Assembly: GCA_016218815.1 (NCBI GenBank) | Contig: JACRCX010000080.1 | Location: 62,001-126,000, forward strand | Source of the DNA: Deltaproteobacteria bacterium | GTDB lineage: Bacteria; Myxococcota_A; Polyangia; DRWM01; JAAZOP01 | Length of the DNA stretch: 64,000 nt | Reading direction: 5' to 3' | In this document: positions 9,660 to 17,871 of the stretch, one piece after another | How the letters are laid out: each line of letters starts with the position of its first letter | Position numbering within the stretch: the stretch's first letter is position 1 | The notes under the pieces: generated by a model | The model's input: only the letters and a program-made list of their open reading frames with translations | Told to the model about the DNA's origin: nothing | The model's database searches: none | Program-made: the position numbers and the translations under genes

Positions 9660-12168
9660 AGGGCCGCTCCGCCAGCAGGAGCAGATTCGCGGAGTCGGCG
9701 CCGAAGAAGACGCCCGGCGTGACGACGTGGCCGGAAACCTCGATCACCCGGAATCCCGCCGCGTGCAGGATCTTGCCCAGCTCGTGCAGCGAGTAGAGGC
9801 GGATGGTGTACTCGATCGTCTCCTGGTCTCCGGCCGAGGTGGCCCAGGAGCGCTTCACGACGAGGCGGCTCGTGATGAAGTTGAAGTCGGTGTCCTCCAG
9901 GTACTGGCGGTCGTCGCCCTGGAACCAGGTCGAGCGCGGCTGGTTCAGCGTGACGTAGTCGCGGTTGGTCATGCCGAGCAACAGGCGGCCGCCGGGTTTG
10001 AGCGCTCGGAAGACGCTCGAGAGCACCGCCTGGTTCGTGTCGTCGTCGAAATAGCCGAAGGTCGAGCCCACGCAGTACACGGCGTCGAACGCACCCTCGA
10101 ATCGCAGGTCGCGCATGTCGCCCTGGATGAAGTTGATCTTCACGCCCTTGGCCTGTGCCGCGTCGCCTGCGCGCGCCAGCATCGGCAGCGAGAGGTCGAG
10201 CCCCACGACCTCGTAGCCCCGGTTGGCCAGCTCCACGGCCTGCCGCCCGTCGCCGCAGCCCAGGTCCAGGATCCGTGCCGTCTTCGCCACCCCCAGCGCC
10301 CGCTCGATGTAGTCCAGCTCGTTCCGCGTCTGTTCGGCCGAATACCGCGGCAGCGACCGGATGTGCTCCTCGTCGAAGATCTCCTCCCACCACGCCCGCC
10401 GCTCGCCGTGCCGCCGCCGCCGCCGGCCCTTCGGCCGCGCCGGCGCCGCGGCCGGCCGGGGCGGGGTCTCCACGACGACGGCGACGGGCTCCGCCGTCGC
10501 GCCGGCGACCGGAGCCTCTTCCGGCTCGACCGGCTGCACGTCCACATCCGCGATCTCTTCGGCATGCTCGGGCTTCGCTTCGCCCGCGGCCCCGTCCGTC
10601 TCGCCGGCCTCATCGGCGGCCGCCACCGCGGAATCCCCCTCGCGCCACGAATCATCTTCCGGGAGCGACGCGCTCGCGCGGGCCGGTGCCTGCGTGCGCG
10701 GGATGTCGTCGTCCGGAATCGAGATCACCGACGGGACGGCGTCGAGGTCGATCGAATGCGACGGCGGCGCAGCTTCCTCGTCCTCGCTCGGCTCGACGGC
10801 CGCCGCCGCCGTTCGGGAGCGCGGCGGCGACGGCGGCGCGAACACGTCCTGCACCGCCTCCTCGGCCGCCCGCAGCGCCTCCATCGGATCCAGGACGCCG
10901 ATCCCCTCCGCCGTCGGCGGCTGGATCTCGGGGTCCGTCGTCTCCTCCAGCGTTCGCGACTCGGCCTCGATCGTCGCCGCCCGGCGCGGCGGAACGGGAG
11001 GTGCCACGACCGGGGCGGCCGTCTCCTCGCTCGGCTCCTCCTCCGCCGCCTCCGCGGCGTCGATCTCCGCCACTTCCTCCGGCGCTTCCGGCGCCACGGC
11101 CTCGCCGACCGGCGGAACGTCCTCCGCTTCGGACGGCGTCGCTTCCTTCGCCGCGATCGTGGCCGGCGGCGTCGCCCGCAGCGGCGGGACGAGCGGCGCC
11201 ACGCCGAAGGCCGGGGACGTCCGCGTCGTCGGAAGGGCGGCCGGTGCGCCGACCTGCGGGATTGGCGCCACGCCGAACGCCGGCGAACCGCGAGAGACGG
11301 GCGCGGCCCCAGGCGCCGGCGCGGCCGCCGGGGCAAGGGGCGCCGGAGGCTGCTGTGACGGCCGGAACGCCTCCTCCGAGATGATCACCTTGGGCAGACC
11401 GCCCGCCGCGGGCGCCGGCGAAGGGTGCGGCGACGAAGCCTGGGGCAGGGACGCGCGACGAAGCACCGGCGCCGGCGGAGTCGGCGGGGCCGAGACCGCC
11501 GCGGCCGGCGGAGGGGCCGAAACGGCCGGCAGGTGCACCGCCGGAGCCGCCGCCGGCTCGGCCGGCGGTGGCGGCGGGGACACGGCCGGGCGGTGCGCCG
11601 CCACCCGCTCCTCGGGGACGGCCCCGGCCGGCGAGTAGGGGACGAACGGGACCGCCGCGCGGTGCGTGGCGGGCCGCCCCTCCGGCGCCGGCGCCATCCC
11701 CGGGACTGGAACGAAGGGCGGCGGCACCGGGATGACCGATCCGGCCGATGTGGCGCGATACGCGGCGTGCGGCGGCGGCTCGGACGACCGTCGCCCCGGC
11801 GACAAGGTCGGGACCGCCGGCGTGGGATGGGAGACGACGAGGGGTCTGGGAGGCGTCGCCCGCAGATCCAGGTCGCCCAGGGCCGCCTCCTCGTCGGGAT
11901 CGAGGGGTCCGGCGTCATCGATCAGCGGCGCCGCCGATTCCTCCTCCGGTTCTGCATCAGGTTCCTCGGTCAGCTCGATCGGGACGTCGTCGTGCGGCAC
12001 GTCCCCGCCCAGCACCACGGTTCTCGTGGTCTGGACCCTGACGGTTGGCTCGGAGGAACCCGCTGGCACACCGGAGTCGTCCGGCAGCGTGTCGCCGTCC
12101 GCCGAGCCCGGGGTCCCGCCGCCGGTCCCACCGGTCCCGCCGGGCCCGTTCGGCCCCGACCGATCCAT
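9658..12168 (-). CDS. Class I SAM-dependent methyltransferase with long disordered N-terminus
   Basis: This 836-residue protein has two parts. Residues 1 to about 580 are low complexity, rich in Pro, Ala, Glu and Val, with no recognisable domain. From about 590 a class I methyltransferase follows, with the SAM-binding motif ILDLGCGDGRQ, then VGLDLS, QGDMRDL and LKPGGRLLL. The catalytic part is typical of small-molecule methyltransferases, but the substrate is unknown. It starts seven bases after the phosphatidylserine decarboxylase stop, so the pair forms an operon; lipid-related methylation is possible but unproven. The N-terminal extension is far longer than the family norm. Confidence 0.85.
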   Translation of the reverse strand: MDRSGPNGPGGTGGTGGGTPGSADGDTLPDDSGVPAGSSEPTVRVQTTRTVVLGGDVPHDDVPIELTEEPDAEPEEESAAPLIDDAGPLDPDEEAALGDLDLRATPPRPLVVSHPTPAVPTLSPGRRSSEPPPHAAYRATSAGSVIPVPPPFVPVPGMAPAPEGRPATHRAAVPFVPYSPAGAVPEERVAAHRPAVSPPPPPAEPAAAPAVHLPAVSAPPPAAAVSAPPTPPAPVLRRASLPQASSPHPSPAPAAGGLPKVIISEEAFRPSQQPPAPLAPAAAPAPGAAPVSRGSPAFGVAPIPQVGAPAALPTTRTSPAFGVAPLVPPLRATPPATIAAKEATPSEAEDVPPVGEAVAPEAPEEVAEIDAAEAAEEEPSEETAAPVVAPPVPPRRAATIEAESRTLEETTDPEIQPPTAEGIGVLDPMEALRAAEEAVQDVFAPPSPPRSRTAAAAVEPSEDEEAAPPSHSIDLDAVPSVISIPDDDIPRTQAPARASASLPEDDSWREGDSAVAAADEAGETDGAAGEAKPEHAEEIADVDVQPVEPEEAPVAGATAEPVAVVVETPPRPAAAPARPKGRRRRRHGERRAWWEEIFDEEHIRSLPRYSAEQTRNELDYIERALGVAKTARILDLGCGDGRQAVELANRGYEVVGLDLSLPMLARAGDAAQAKGVKINFIQGDMRDLRFEGAFDAVYCVGSTFGYFDDDTNQAVLSSVFRALKPGGRLLLGMTNRDYVTLNQPRSTWFQGDDRQYLEDTDFNFITSRLVVKRSWATSAGDQETIEYTIRLYSLHELGKILHAAGFRVIEVSGHVVTPGVFFGADSANLLLLAERP

Positions 12169-12175
12169 TCAGACC

Positions 12176-13042
12176 TCACCCCGCACCGGCCGGCGCCCCC
12201 CGAACAATGCCCTCGCCCACACGCACGGCTCCGGCGCGGCGCATCCATAGTACCGGATGTCCGGCCGCAGGCCAAATGACCAGGACGGTCGAGCCGAGAT
12301 TGAACGAGCCGATTTCCTCCCCGCGGACGACGGGAATCGGCGGGTCCAGCGACACGGGCGGGTCCCCGACCCGTTCCTGCATCTCGTCCCCTGTCACGAA
12401 CGTCAACCGCGTCCGGGCCACGCCGAACGCCGCCACCAGCACCACGAACACCGTCCCGCCCCGCGTTGCCTCCAACTCCAGGATCACGCGCTCGTTGCTC
12501 GACAGCACGTCCGGGCGGAGGCGGAACCCGAGCCGGTTCACCGGAAGCCGAGTGCCGGGCACCGATTGCCAGCTCCGCACGCGCCCGGACACCGGGGAGT
12601 GCACGCGATGGTAGTCGTTCGGCGCGAGATACACGACGAAGTAGTGGCCGCCGCCGGCGACCGCCTCTGCGTGCGGCCCGAGCGCCCGGCCGAGCGGAAG
12701 CTCGGCGCCTTTGACGGGGACGACGGGATCCCGTCCGGCGGCGAACGAGCCCGCAGCCTGGAGCACGCCGTCGGCCGGCGAGACCCAGGACGCCGCATCG
12801 GGATCCACGGGCCGCGCATCGTGCCGGAGCGGGCGCGCGAAGAACTCGCCCAGCGACGCGAACCGCTCGAGCGGTCCGTCCACCTCTTCGAGGTTGATGC
12901 CGCCGAGCCGCGCCAGGGCGCGGAACAGCGGCGCCCGGACCGGGCCCGGCAGACGCGTGTCCGCCGCCCGCTCCAGCAACGGATACCATACCGGCGTCGC
13001 CGCCATCTCGAACGCCCGTGCCAGGAAGAACCGGTCCACCAT
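12176..13042 (-). CDS. psd: Phosphatidylserine decarboxylase proenzyme
   Basis: The enzyme makes phosphatidylethanolamine from phosphatidylserine at the inner membrane. The self-cleavage motif LGST is at residues 249-252, where Gly250-Ser251 would split into beta and pyruvoyl-bearing alpha chains. The triad partners are visible as SPADG (Asp91) and YHRVHSPVSG (His145/148). I chose the ATG at 13042 (288 residues), which matches the usual length. The frame stays open to a GTG at 13147, but that 35-residue extension has no conservation I recognise and no ribosome binding site. It is cotranscribed with the methyltransferase gene downstream. Confidence 0.92.
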   Translation of the reverse strand: MVDRFFLARAFEMAATPVWYPLLERAADTRLPGPVRAPLFRALARLGGINLEEVDGPLERFASLGEFFARPLRHDARPVDPDAASWVSPADGVLQAAGSFAAGRDPVVPVKGAELPLGRALGPHAEAVAGGGHYFVVYLAPNDYHRVHSPVSGRVRSWQSVPGTRLPVNRLGFRLRPDVLSSNERVILELEATRGGTVFVVLVAAFGVARTRLTFVTGDEMQERVGDPPVSLDPPIPVVRGEEIGSFNLGSTVLVIWPAAGHPVLWMRRAGAVRVGEGIVRGAPAGAG

Positions 13043-13173
13043 CGTGCCGGGGCCCCGTCCCCGCAAGGAGGCCAACATAGCGTCATGGATGGCGCTCGGC
13101 AAGGGATGCCCGGCTTGCGACGTGGCCCCGCCCGGGCTAGGTTGCACCGGCTTGGGGGGGGTCGGAGGGCCGG

Positions 13174-14502
13174 GTGGAAGGCCGCCGCTACTTCCTCGTC
13201 ACCATGGGTTGCCAGATGAACCGCCACGACTCGGCGCGCATGGCGGAGGCCCTGTACGGCGCGGGCCTCGAACCCGCGGTGAGCCTGGCCGACGCCGACC
13301 TCTGCGTCGTCAACACCTGCTGCGTCCGCGACAAGGCCGAGAACAAGGCGCGCTCCGCCATCGGCCGCCTGGCCGCGTGGAAACGCCGCCGCCCCGGTCG
13401 GACCGTGGTCGTCGCCGGGTGCGTCGCCGAGCGGCTGGGGCCCGGCTGGCTCGCCGCCTTCCCTCACGTCGATGCCGTCCTCGGCCCCGACCGCCTGGAC
13501 GCGCTGGCCCTCGTCGCCGCCGGCCCGGCGCGCGAACCTCTCGTCTCCACCGGCTTCGCCGCGGGCGTCCCGTCCGATTTCCTCGCCGCCCGGCCCGACC
13601 TCGTCGCCCCCGGCCCGACCGCGTTCGTCACCGTCTCCAAGGGTTGCAGCCAGCACTGCACCTTCTGCATCGTCCCGGCCGTCCGGGGAGGCCTGCGTTG
13701 CCGGCCGGCCGCCGCCGTCGCGGCCGAAGCCGCCGCGCTGATCGCGGCCGGGGCCCGCGAGCTCGTGCTCCTCGGCCAGGCGGTCAACGACTACGCGCAC
13801 GACGGCGCCGGGTTCGCCGCCCTCCTGCGCCGTGTCGGCGCCGTCGCCGGACTGCGGCGCCTGCGCTACACCAGTCCTCACCCCCGGTTCGTCGACGAGG
13901 ACACGGTGCGCGCCCACGCCGACATCGCGCCGCTGTGCGAGCACGTTCACCTGCCCATCCAGTCGGGCGCCGATCCCGTGCTGCACCGCATGGGACGCCG
14001 GATCTCGCGCGAGGAGATCCTGCGGCGGATCGACGCCTTGCGCCGCGCGCGGCCCGGCATGACCTTCGGCACCGACGTGATCGTCGGCTTCCCGGGCGAG
14101 ACCGACGAGCAGGCCGGGGAGACCGTGTCGTTGGTCCGCCAGGCGGGCTTCACCCAGGTCTTCGCCTTCGCCTACTCCCCGCGACCCGGCACCGCCGCGG
14201 AACGCTTCGCGGACGACGTCCCGGCGTCCGTCAAGGCCGAGCGCCTGCGGCGCGTGCAGGACGCGGCCGACGCCGTGGCCGACGCGCACCGCCGGTCGCT
14301 CGTCGGCGCGACGGTCGAGGTGCTGCTCGAGGGTCCGAGCGACCGCGGCGGCGGGAGCTGGCAGGGGCGCACGCGAAACAACGACGTCGTCCATGTCGAG
14401 GCCACGGACGGCACGGCGTCGCCCGGCTCGTTCGTCGAAGTCGCCGTCACGGAGACGCGCCCGCACTGCGTGATCGGCGTGCCGCGGGTCGTGGACCGAT
14501 GA
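13174..14502 (+). CDS. miaB: tRNA-2-methylthio-N6-dimethylallyladenosine synthase
   Basis: This 442-residue radical-SAM methylthiotransferase modifies A37 of tRNAs. The auxiliary 4Fe-4S ligands are C13 (MGCQMN), C49 (NTCCVRDKAENK) and C83 (AGCVAE). The radical-SAM triad CSQHCTFC is at 158-165, and the C-terminal TRAM domain is present. The GCQMN and VRDKAE signatures favour MiaB over MtaB or RimO. The start is GTG with GGAGG upstream. It overlaps the vanZ-like gene by ATGA, so these genes form an operon divergent from psd. Confidence 0.95.
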   Translation: MEGRRYFLVTMGCQMNRHDSARMAEALYGAGLEPAVSLADADLCVVNTCCVRDKAENKARSAIGRLAAWKRRRPGRTVVVAGCVAERLGPGWLAAFPHVDAVLGPDRLDALALVAAGPAREPLVSTGFAAGVPSDFLAARPDLVAPGPTAFVTVSKGCSQHCTFCIVPAVRGGLRCRPAAAVAAEAAALIAAGARELVLLGQAVNDYAHDGAGFAALLRRVGAVAGLRRLRYTSPHPRFVDEDTVRAHADIAPLCEHVHLPIQSGADPVLHRMGRRISREEILRRIDALRRARPGMTFGTDVIVGFPGETDEQAGETVSLVRQAGFTQVFAFAYSPRPGTAAERFADDVPASVKAERLRRVQDAADAVADAHRRSLVGATVEVLLEGPSDRGGGSWQGRTRNNDVVHVEATDGTASPGSFVEVAVTETRPHCVIGVPRVVDR

Positions 14503-14903
14503 GCCTCCGCATCCGCGCCTGGTGGCCCGTGGCGGCGTGGGCGGCCGTCGTCCTCACCGTATCGTCCATTCCGCGCCTCGCTTCGCCCGTCTCCACATTC
14601 CAGCACGCCGACAAGCTGGCCCACTTCCTGGAGTACGCGGTCCTGGCGTTGCTGCTCGTCCGCGGCCTGTCGTTCGAGCCGCGGACGCGTCGATGGCCCG
14701 TGCTCGTGACCGTCGCCCTCGCCGTCGCCGTGATCGTCCTGTTCGGAGCGTTGGACGAGGTACACCAGTCCGCCATCCCCGGCCGTTCGACCAGCGGCTG
14801 GGATTGGCTGTCCGACAGCGGCGGAGGCGTGCTGGGCGCGATAGCCGGCGCGCGCCTGTGGCTGCGGCGCCGCGAAGCGAGGAGAACCCATGGATCGACC
14901 TGA
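14499..14903 (+). CDS. VanZ-like membrane protein
   Basis: This 134-residue protein has about four membrane helices. The signature DKLAHFLEYAVLALL, followed by DEVHQSAIPGRSTSGWDWLSDSGG, is typical of the VanZ-like family, in which the conserved Asp, His and Glu residues line the membrane face. The family's function is poorly defined; it is not itself evidence of glycopeptide resistance. It is translationally coupled to miaB (ATGA) and overlaps the next gene by 14 bases. Confidence 0.88.
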   Translation: MSLRIRAWWPVAAWAAVVLTVSSIPRLASPVSTFQHADKLAHFLEYAVLALLLVRGLSFEPRTRRWPVLVTVALAVAVIVLFGALDEVHQSAIPGRSTSGWDWLSDSGGGVLGAIAGARLWLRRREARRTHGST

Positions 14904-15423
14904 ACGCGGTCCGCTCGTCCTCCCCTTCCGCGGGATCCTCCCGCGCATCCACCCCAGCGTGTACCTCGCGCCGGAATGCGTGCTCACCGGCGACATCGAG
15001 ATCGGCGAGGGCTCCTCGATCTGGTACTACGTCGTGGCACGCGGCGACGTGAATCGCATCCGGATCGGGCGGCGGACGCACGTGCAGGACCTGAGCGTCG
15101 TCCACGTCACCTGGAAAACCGGCCCGACCACGATCGGCGACGACGTGACGCTCGGCCACGCGTGCGTGGTCCACGCCGCCACCATCCACGATCGCAGCCT
15201 GATCGGAATGCGCGCCGTCGTCCTGGACGGGGCCGAGGTCGGGCCGGACTCCATCGTCGGCGCGAACGCACTGGTGCCGCCGGGGATGAAGGTTCCCGCG
15301 GGCAAGGTCGCCATGGGTGTCCCGGCGAAGATCGTCCGCGACGTCACCGACGCGGATCGCAGGTGGATTCTCGAGCTGGGCGAGCGCTACGCCGTGAATA
15401 CCATCCCCGGGTATCGGGACTGA
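14890..15423 (+). CDS. Gamma-type carbonic anhydrase family protein
   Basis: This 177-residue left-handed beta-helix protein shows the hexapeptide-repeat pattern throughout (for example IEIGEGSSIWYYVVARGD, TIGDDVTLGHACVVHAATI). The histidines expected to bind the metal at the trimer interface are visible in VVHVT and GHACVVHAA. It resembles the YrdA/PaaY/CaiE branch; carbonic anhydrase activity is plausible, though many members of that branch have other or unknown roles. It is the last gene of the miaB operon and converges on lepB with a gap of five bases. Confidence 0.88.
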   Translation: MDRPERGPLVLPFRGILPRIHPSVYLAPECVLTGDIEIGEGSSIWYYVVARGDVNRIRIGRRTHVQDLSVVHVTWKTGPTTIGDDVTLGHACVVHAATIHDRSLIGMRAVVLDGAEVGPDSIVGANALVPPGMKVPAGKVAMGVPAKIVRDVTDADRRWILELGERYAVNTIPGYRD

Positions 15424-15428
15424 AGACC

Positions 15429-16796
15429 CTATGGGGCTCCCGGCTCGGGCTGTGCCAGCTCCGACAGGCACTCGCGCTGCGCCGCGGTGAGATTCCGGAC
15501 GTCGACATCCAGGTCGTCCTGGATCGAGACGCCGATTCGCTCGGTCTCGACCGAACGGTCCGCGTTCGACCACCAGATGAACATCGCCTTGCCCTTGATG
15601 CGCCAGACCGGGACGGTGCCCCAGAAGCGGGAGTCGTTGGAGTTGTCCCGGTTGTCGCCCATCACGAAGACGTGCCCCGCCGGGACGCGGAATCCGCCGT
15701 CGCGCGCATCCTCCGAGCCTCGCCGCGGGTACGGCCGGCCCGGCAGCTCGCCCCCGACGATCAGCAGCTCGCCGCCGCCTACGTCGCGGTAGCCCGAGCG
15801 ACCGGGCATGGAGGATCGAGCGCGCGTCCCGTTGTGGACCTGCCGCACCGAATAGGTCACCCCGCCCAGCCGCTCGACGAAGATGTCGAACTCGGCCTTC
15901 CTCGAGCGCGGGTCGTCCCGTTCGGGCGTCCACACCGTGGACAGCGCGCAGCGCGGCACCGTGCGGCCGTTGATGCGCAGCGTCCCGTCGTCCTGGACTT
16001 CGATCCGGTCTCCCTCCACCGCCACGATGCGCTTGATGAAGTCCTCGCCCGTCTTCGGCGAGCTGAAGACGATGACGTCACCTCGCTGCGGCGACGCGTA
16101 CTTCACGGGCAGCCAGCTGCTGAACGGGAAGTGGATGCCGTACGCCAGCTTGTTGACGAAGATGTGGTCGCCCACCTCGAGCGTCGGGAGCATCGAGCCG
16201 GACGGAATCTTGAACGCCTCGACGACCGACTCGCGCAGCACGAACGCGGCGAGGACGGCGAGCCCGATCTGCAGGCCGTACTCGACGTACACGCTGTACT
16301 TCATGAAGCCCAGGTGCTTGTCGAACAGCGTTTCCAGGTCGTCCAGCGGCTCGCGCAGCTCCGCCGACGCCTGTTTGTCGCGGAGCGCCTTGCGGAGGCT
16401 GTCGACCGACTCGCCGACCTCCCGCGCCACCGCCTCGCTCAGCATCCGGCGGTACCACGGGCGGCGGATCGCCCGGCGGGCCAGACGCGCGAGCTGCGCG
16501 GCGTGGCGGCGGATCTGGCGCCGGCGGTAGCCGGGCTCGCCGGCCACCCAGCTCCACAGCGGGATCTTCTCCCGGATGCCGTAGGCGCCGTAGGCCGCGA
16601 CCGCGAAGCCGAGCAGGAGCTGCCAGGGGGCGATGCCCTCCAGGTAGCCCTGCCGGACGAGGAGCACGTTCACGCCGACGGACAGCGCCAGCGGCAACAG
16701 GCCGATGTACACGGCGAACCAGGCCCACACCCCCGCGGTCCGAAGGACGGGACGCCAGGCCGGTTCCGCCGCGGGCTTGTCCGCCATCGCCGTCAT
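15429..16796 (-). CDS. lepB: Signal peptidase I with N-terminal extension
   Basis: This type I signal peptidase cleaves Sec signal peptides at the outer face of the inner membrane. The catalytic Ser201 lies in PSGSMLPTL and Lys255 in DFIKRIVAVEGD; GDNRDNSNDSRFWG is near the C-terminus. At 455 residues it is much longer than usual: two membrane helices at about 20-75 and an Arg/Lys-rich, possibly coiled, segment (90-165) precede the usual anchor helix (170-190). There is also a large insertion in the second catalytic domain. It begins three bases after the small ribbon-helix-helix gene, so the two are cotranscribed. Confidence 0.93.
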   Translation of the reverse strand: MTAMADKPAAEPAWRPVLRTAGVWAWFAVYIGLLPLALSVGVNVLLVRQGYLEGIAPWQLLLGFAVAAYGAYGIREKIPLWSWVAGEPGYRRRQIRRHAAQLARLARRAIRRPWYRRMLSEAVAREVGESVDSLRKALRDKQASAELREPLDDLETLFDKHLGFMKYSVYVEYGLQIGLAVLAAFVLRESVVEAFKIPSGSMLPTLEVGDHIFVNKLAYGIHFPFSSWLPVKYASPQRGDVIVFSSPKTGEDFIKRIVAVEGDRIEVQDDGTLRINGRTVPRCALSTVWTPERDDPRSRKAEFDIFVERLGGVTYSVRQVHNGTRARSSMPGRSGYRDVGGGELLIVGGELPGRPYPRRGSEDARDGGFRVPAGHVFVMGDNRDNSNDSRFWGTVPVWRIKGKAMFIWWSNADRSVETERIGVSIQDDLDVDVRNLTAAQRECLSELAQPEPGAP

Positions 16797-16799
16797 CGT

Positions 16800-17006
16800 C
16801 TAGCGCGAACCGCGGCGGGCCGGCTCTTCCAGCCCGGGAATCGCCACCTGTCCCGGCAAGACGTCCGCGTGCCTCTCGAGCACCAGGTCGATGCCTTCGC
16901 GCACGTACTCGGCCACCGGGACCTTCGTGCGATCGTGGAGCACGCGGAGCGCCTCAGCCTGCTCCGGCGTCAGGTAGACCGTTGTGGGTATCTTCTTCCT
17001 CGGCAT
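16800..17006 (-). CDS. Ribbon-helix-helix domain protein
   Basis: This 68-residue protein contains a compact ribbon-helix-helix pattern: a short strand (TTVYLT) followed by PEQAEALRVLHDRTKVPVAEYVREGIDLVL. Such proteins bind DNA as dimers and repress their own operon. It sits directly upstream of lepB with a three-base gap and may control it, although no operator can be proven. Antitoxins share this fold, but there is no toxin partner here. Confidence 0.75.
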   Translation of the reverse strand: MPRKKIPTTVYLTPEQAEALRVLHDRTKVPVAEYVREGIDLVLERHADVLPGQVAIPGLEEPARRGSR

Positions 17007-17095
17007 CGCAGCCCGTCGCCGTCCGTCCCGGCCCGCCGGGACGAGCGGAAACTAGGGAACGCTGCGGGGGAAGTCAAGGACGGGGGGGGTTGGTC

Positions 17096-17145
17096 GGTCG
17101 TCCGGGTCAAGTTGTTGGTTGGTCGTCCGGGTCGAGTTGTTGGTC
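17096..17145. repeat. Two-copy 25-bp tandem repeat
   Basis: Copy 1 (17096-17120) and copy 2 (17121-17145) differ at only two positions; each begins GGTCGTCCGGGTC. They fill the gap between the TorD-like stop and the ribbon-helix-helix start, so they are upstream of the lepB operon. A role as operator or as a simple slippage repeat is open. Confidence 0.8.
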
Positions 17146-17202
17146 CGAAGGTGCGGCGATGTTGTGGGTCGTTGGTCCGTGCGAAGTGCCGGGCCCGAGG
17201 AG

Positions 17203-17811
17203 CTACGGGCGCCCACCGACGGCCGCCTGGAGCAGCTCGCCGGCCGCGCGGTAGAACGGGCTCGGACCCCCGGCAAGGCTTCCGGCGAGAGCCCCGGACC
17301 AGGCGCCGACGTGATCCGTCACGAACTTCGCGGCTGCATCGTGGCACACCGAAGCCTCGTCGTCCGCGCCCCGTCCGAGCGCGTACGCCTCCTTGACCGC
17401 CAGCCAAGCGAGAAACCCCAGCTCCGCCGACATGTGATCCGGCGACTCCGCCTGCTCGCGCGACGGGTCGTAGTGGAAGGCGCGGTAGAACCCTGCGATG
17501 TCGGCGAGCACCTGGCCCTTGCCGCCCGCCGCGGGCAGGACGTCCGTCTCGCACGAACGGCACACTCCGCCCGCCCCCAGGACGCGGTGGTAGTCCGGCT
17601 CCAGGTCGCCGTCCGCGAGCGCCGCGATCCTGCGCGCCGCGTCCCGGAACGCGTCGGGCAGCAGGTTCGTGAGGGTCGCCAACTCCCCTAGGAGCCCCGG
17701 CGCCGGGCGCTGGAAGGCCACGGACAGGAACCGGAACAGTGAAGCGCGCGCGAGCAACGGTGCCACGTCGCCCCCCATCCCCGGCAATCCGTGTCCTCCG
17801 CACTCCACCAT
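17203..17811 (-). CDS. TorD/DmsD-family chaperone (delta subunit) of the molybdoenzyme
   Basis: This 202-residue helical protein matches the TorD family of chaperones that insert the molybdenum cofactor into, and guard the TAT export of, type II molybdoenzymes. Recognisable parts are ARASLFRFLSVAFQRP, LEPDYHRVLGAGG and the C-terminal-half segment DHMSAELGFLAWLAVKEAYAL. It is the last gene of the molybdoenzyme set, following the haem-b gamma subunit gene by 60 bases. That is the alpha-beta-gamma-delta order of the ethylbenzene dehydrogenase operon rather than the alpha-beta-delta-gamma order of the chlorate, selenate and DMS enzymes. It should stay cytoplasmic, as it has no signal. Confidence 0.85.
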   Translation of the reverse strand: MVECGGHGLPGMGGDVAPLLARASLFRFLSVAFQRPAPGLLGELATLTNLLPDAFRDAARRIAALADGDLEPDYHRVLGAGGVCRSCETDVLPAAGGKGQVLADIAGFYRAFHYDPSREQAESPDHMSAELGFLAWLAVKEAYALGRGADDEASVCHDAAAKFVTDHVGAWSGALAGSLAGGPSPFYRAAGELLQAAVGGRP

Positions 17812-17833
17812 CCCGCGTCCTCCCGCCCCCCCG

Positions 17834-17867
17834 TCCGCTCGACCGCTCGCCCCGCTGCGACCGCTCG
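17834..17867. repeat. 8-bp CGAGCGGT-type repeats
   Basis: TCCGCTCG (17834-17841) and ACCGCTCG (17842-17849) are adjacent, and another ACCGCTCG lies at 17860-17867. In the direction of the flanking genes they read CGAGCGG(T/A). The same 8-mer forms a four-copy array at 54235-54266. They occupy most of the gap between the gamma and delta genes. Confidence 0.7.
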
Positions 17868-17871
17868 ACCC

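Noticed and set aside
13043..13147. N-terminal extension of phosphatidylserine decarboxylase to GTG at 13147
   Set aside because: The 35 residues lack family similarity and a ribosome binding site; the region more likely holds the divergent psd/miaB promoters.
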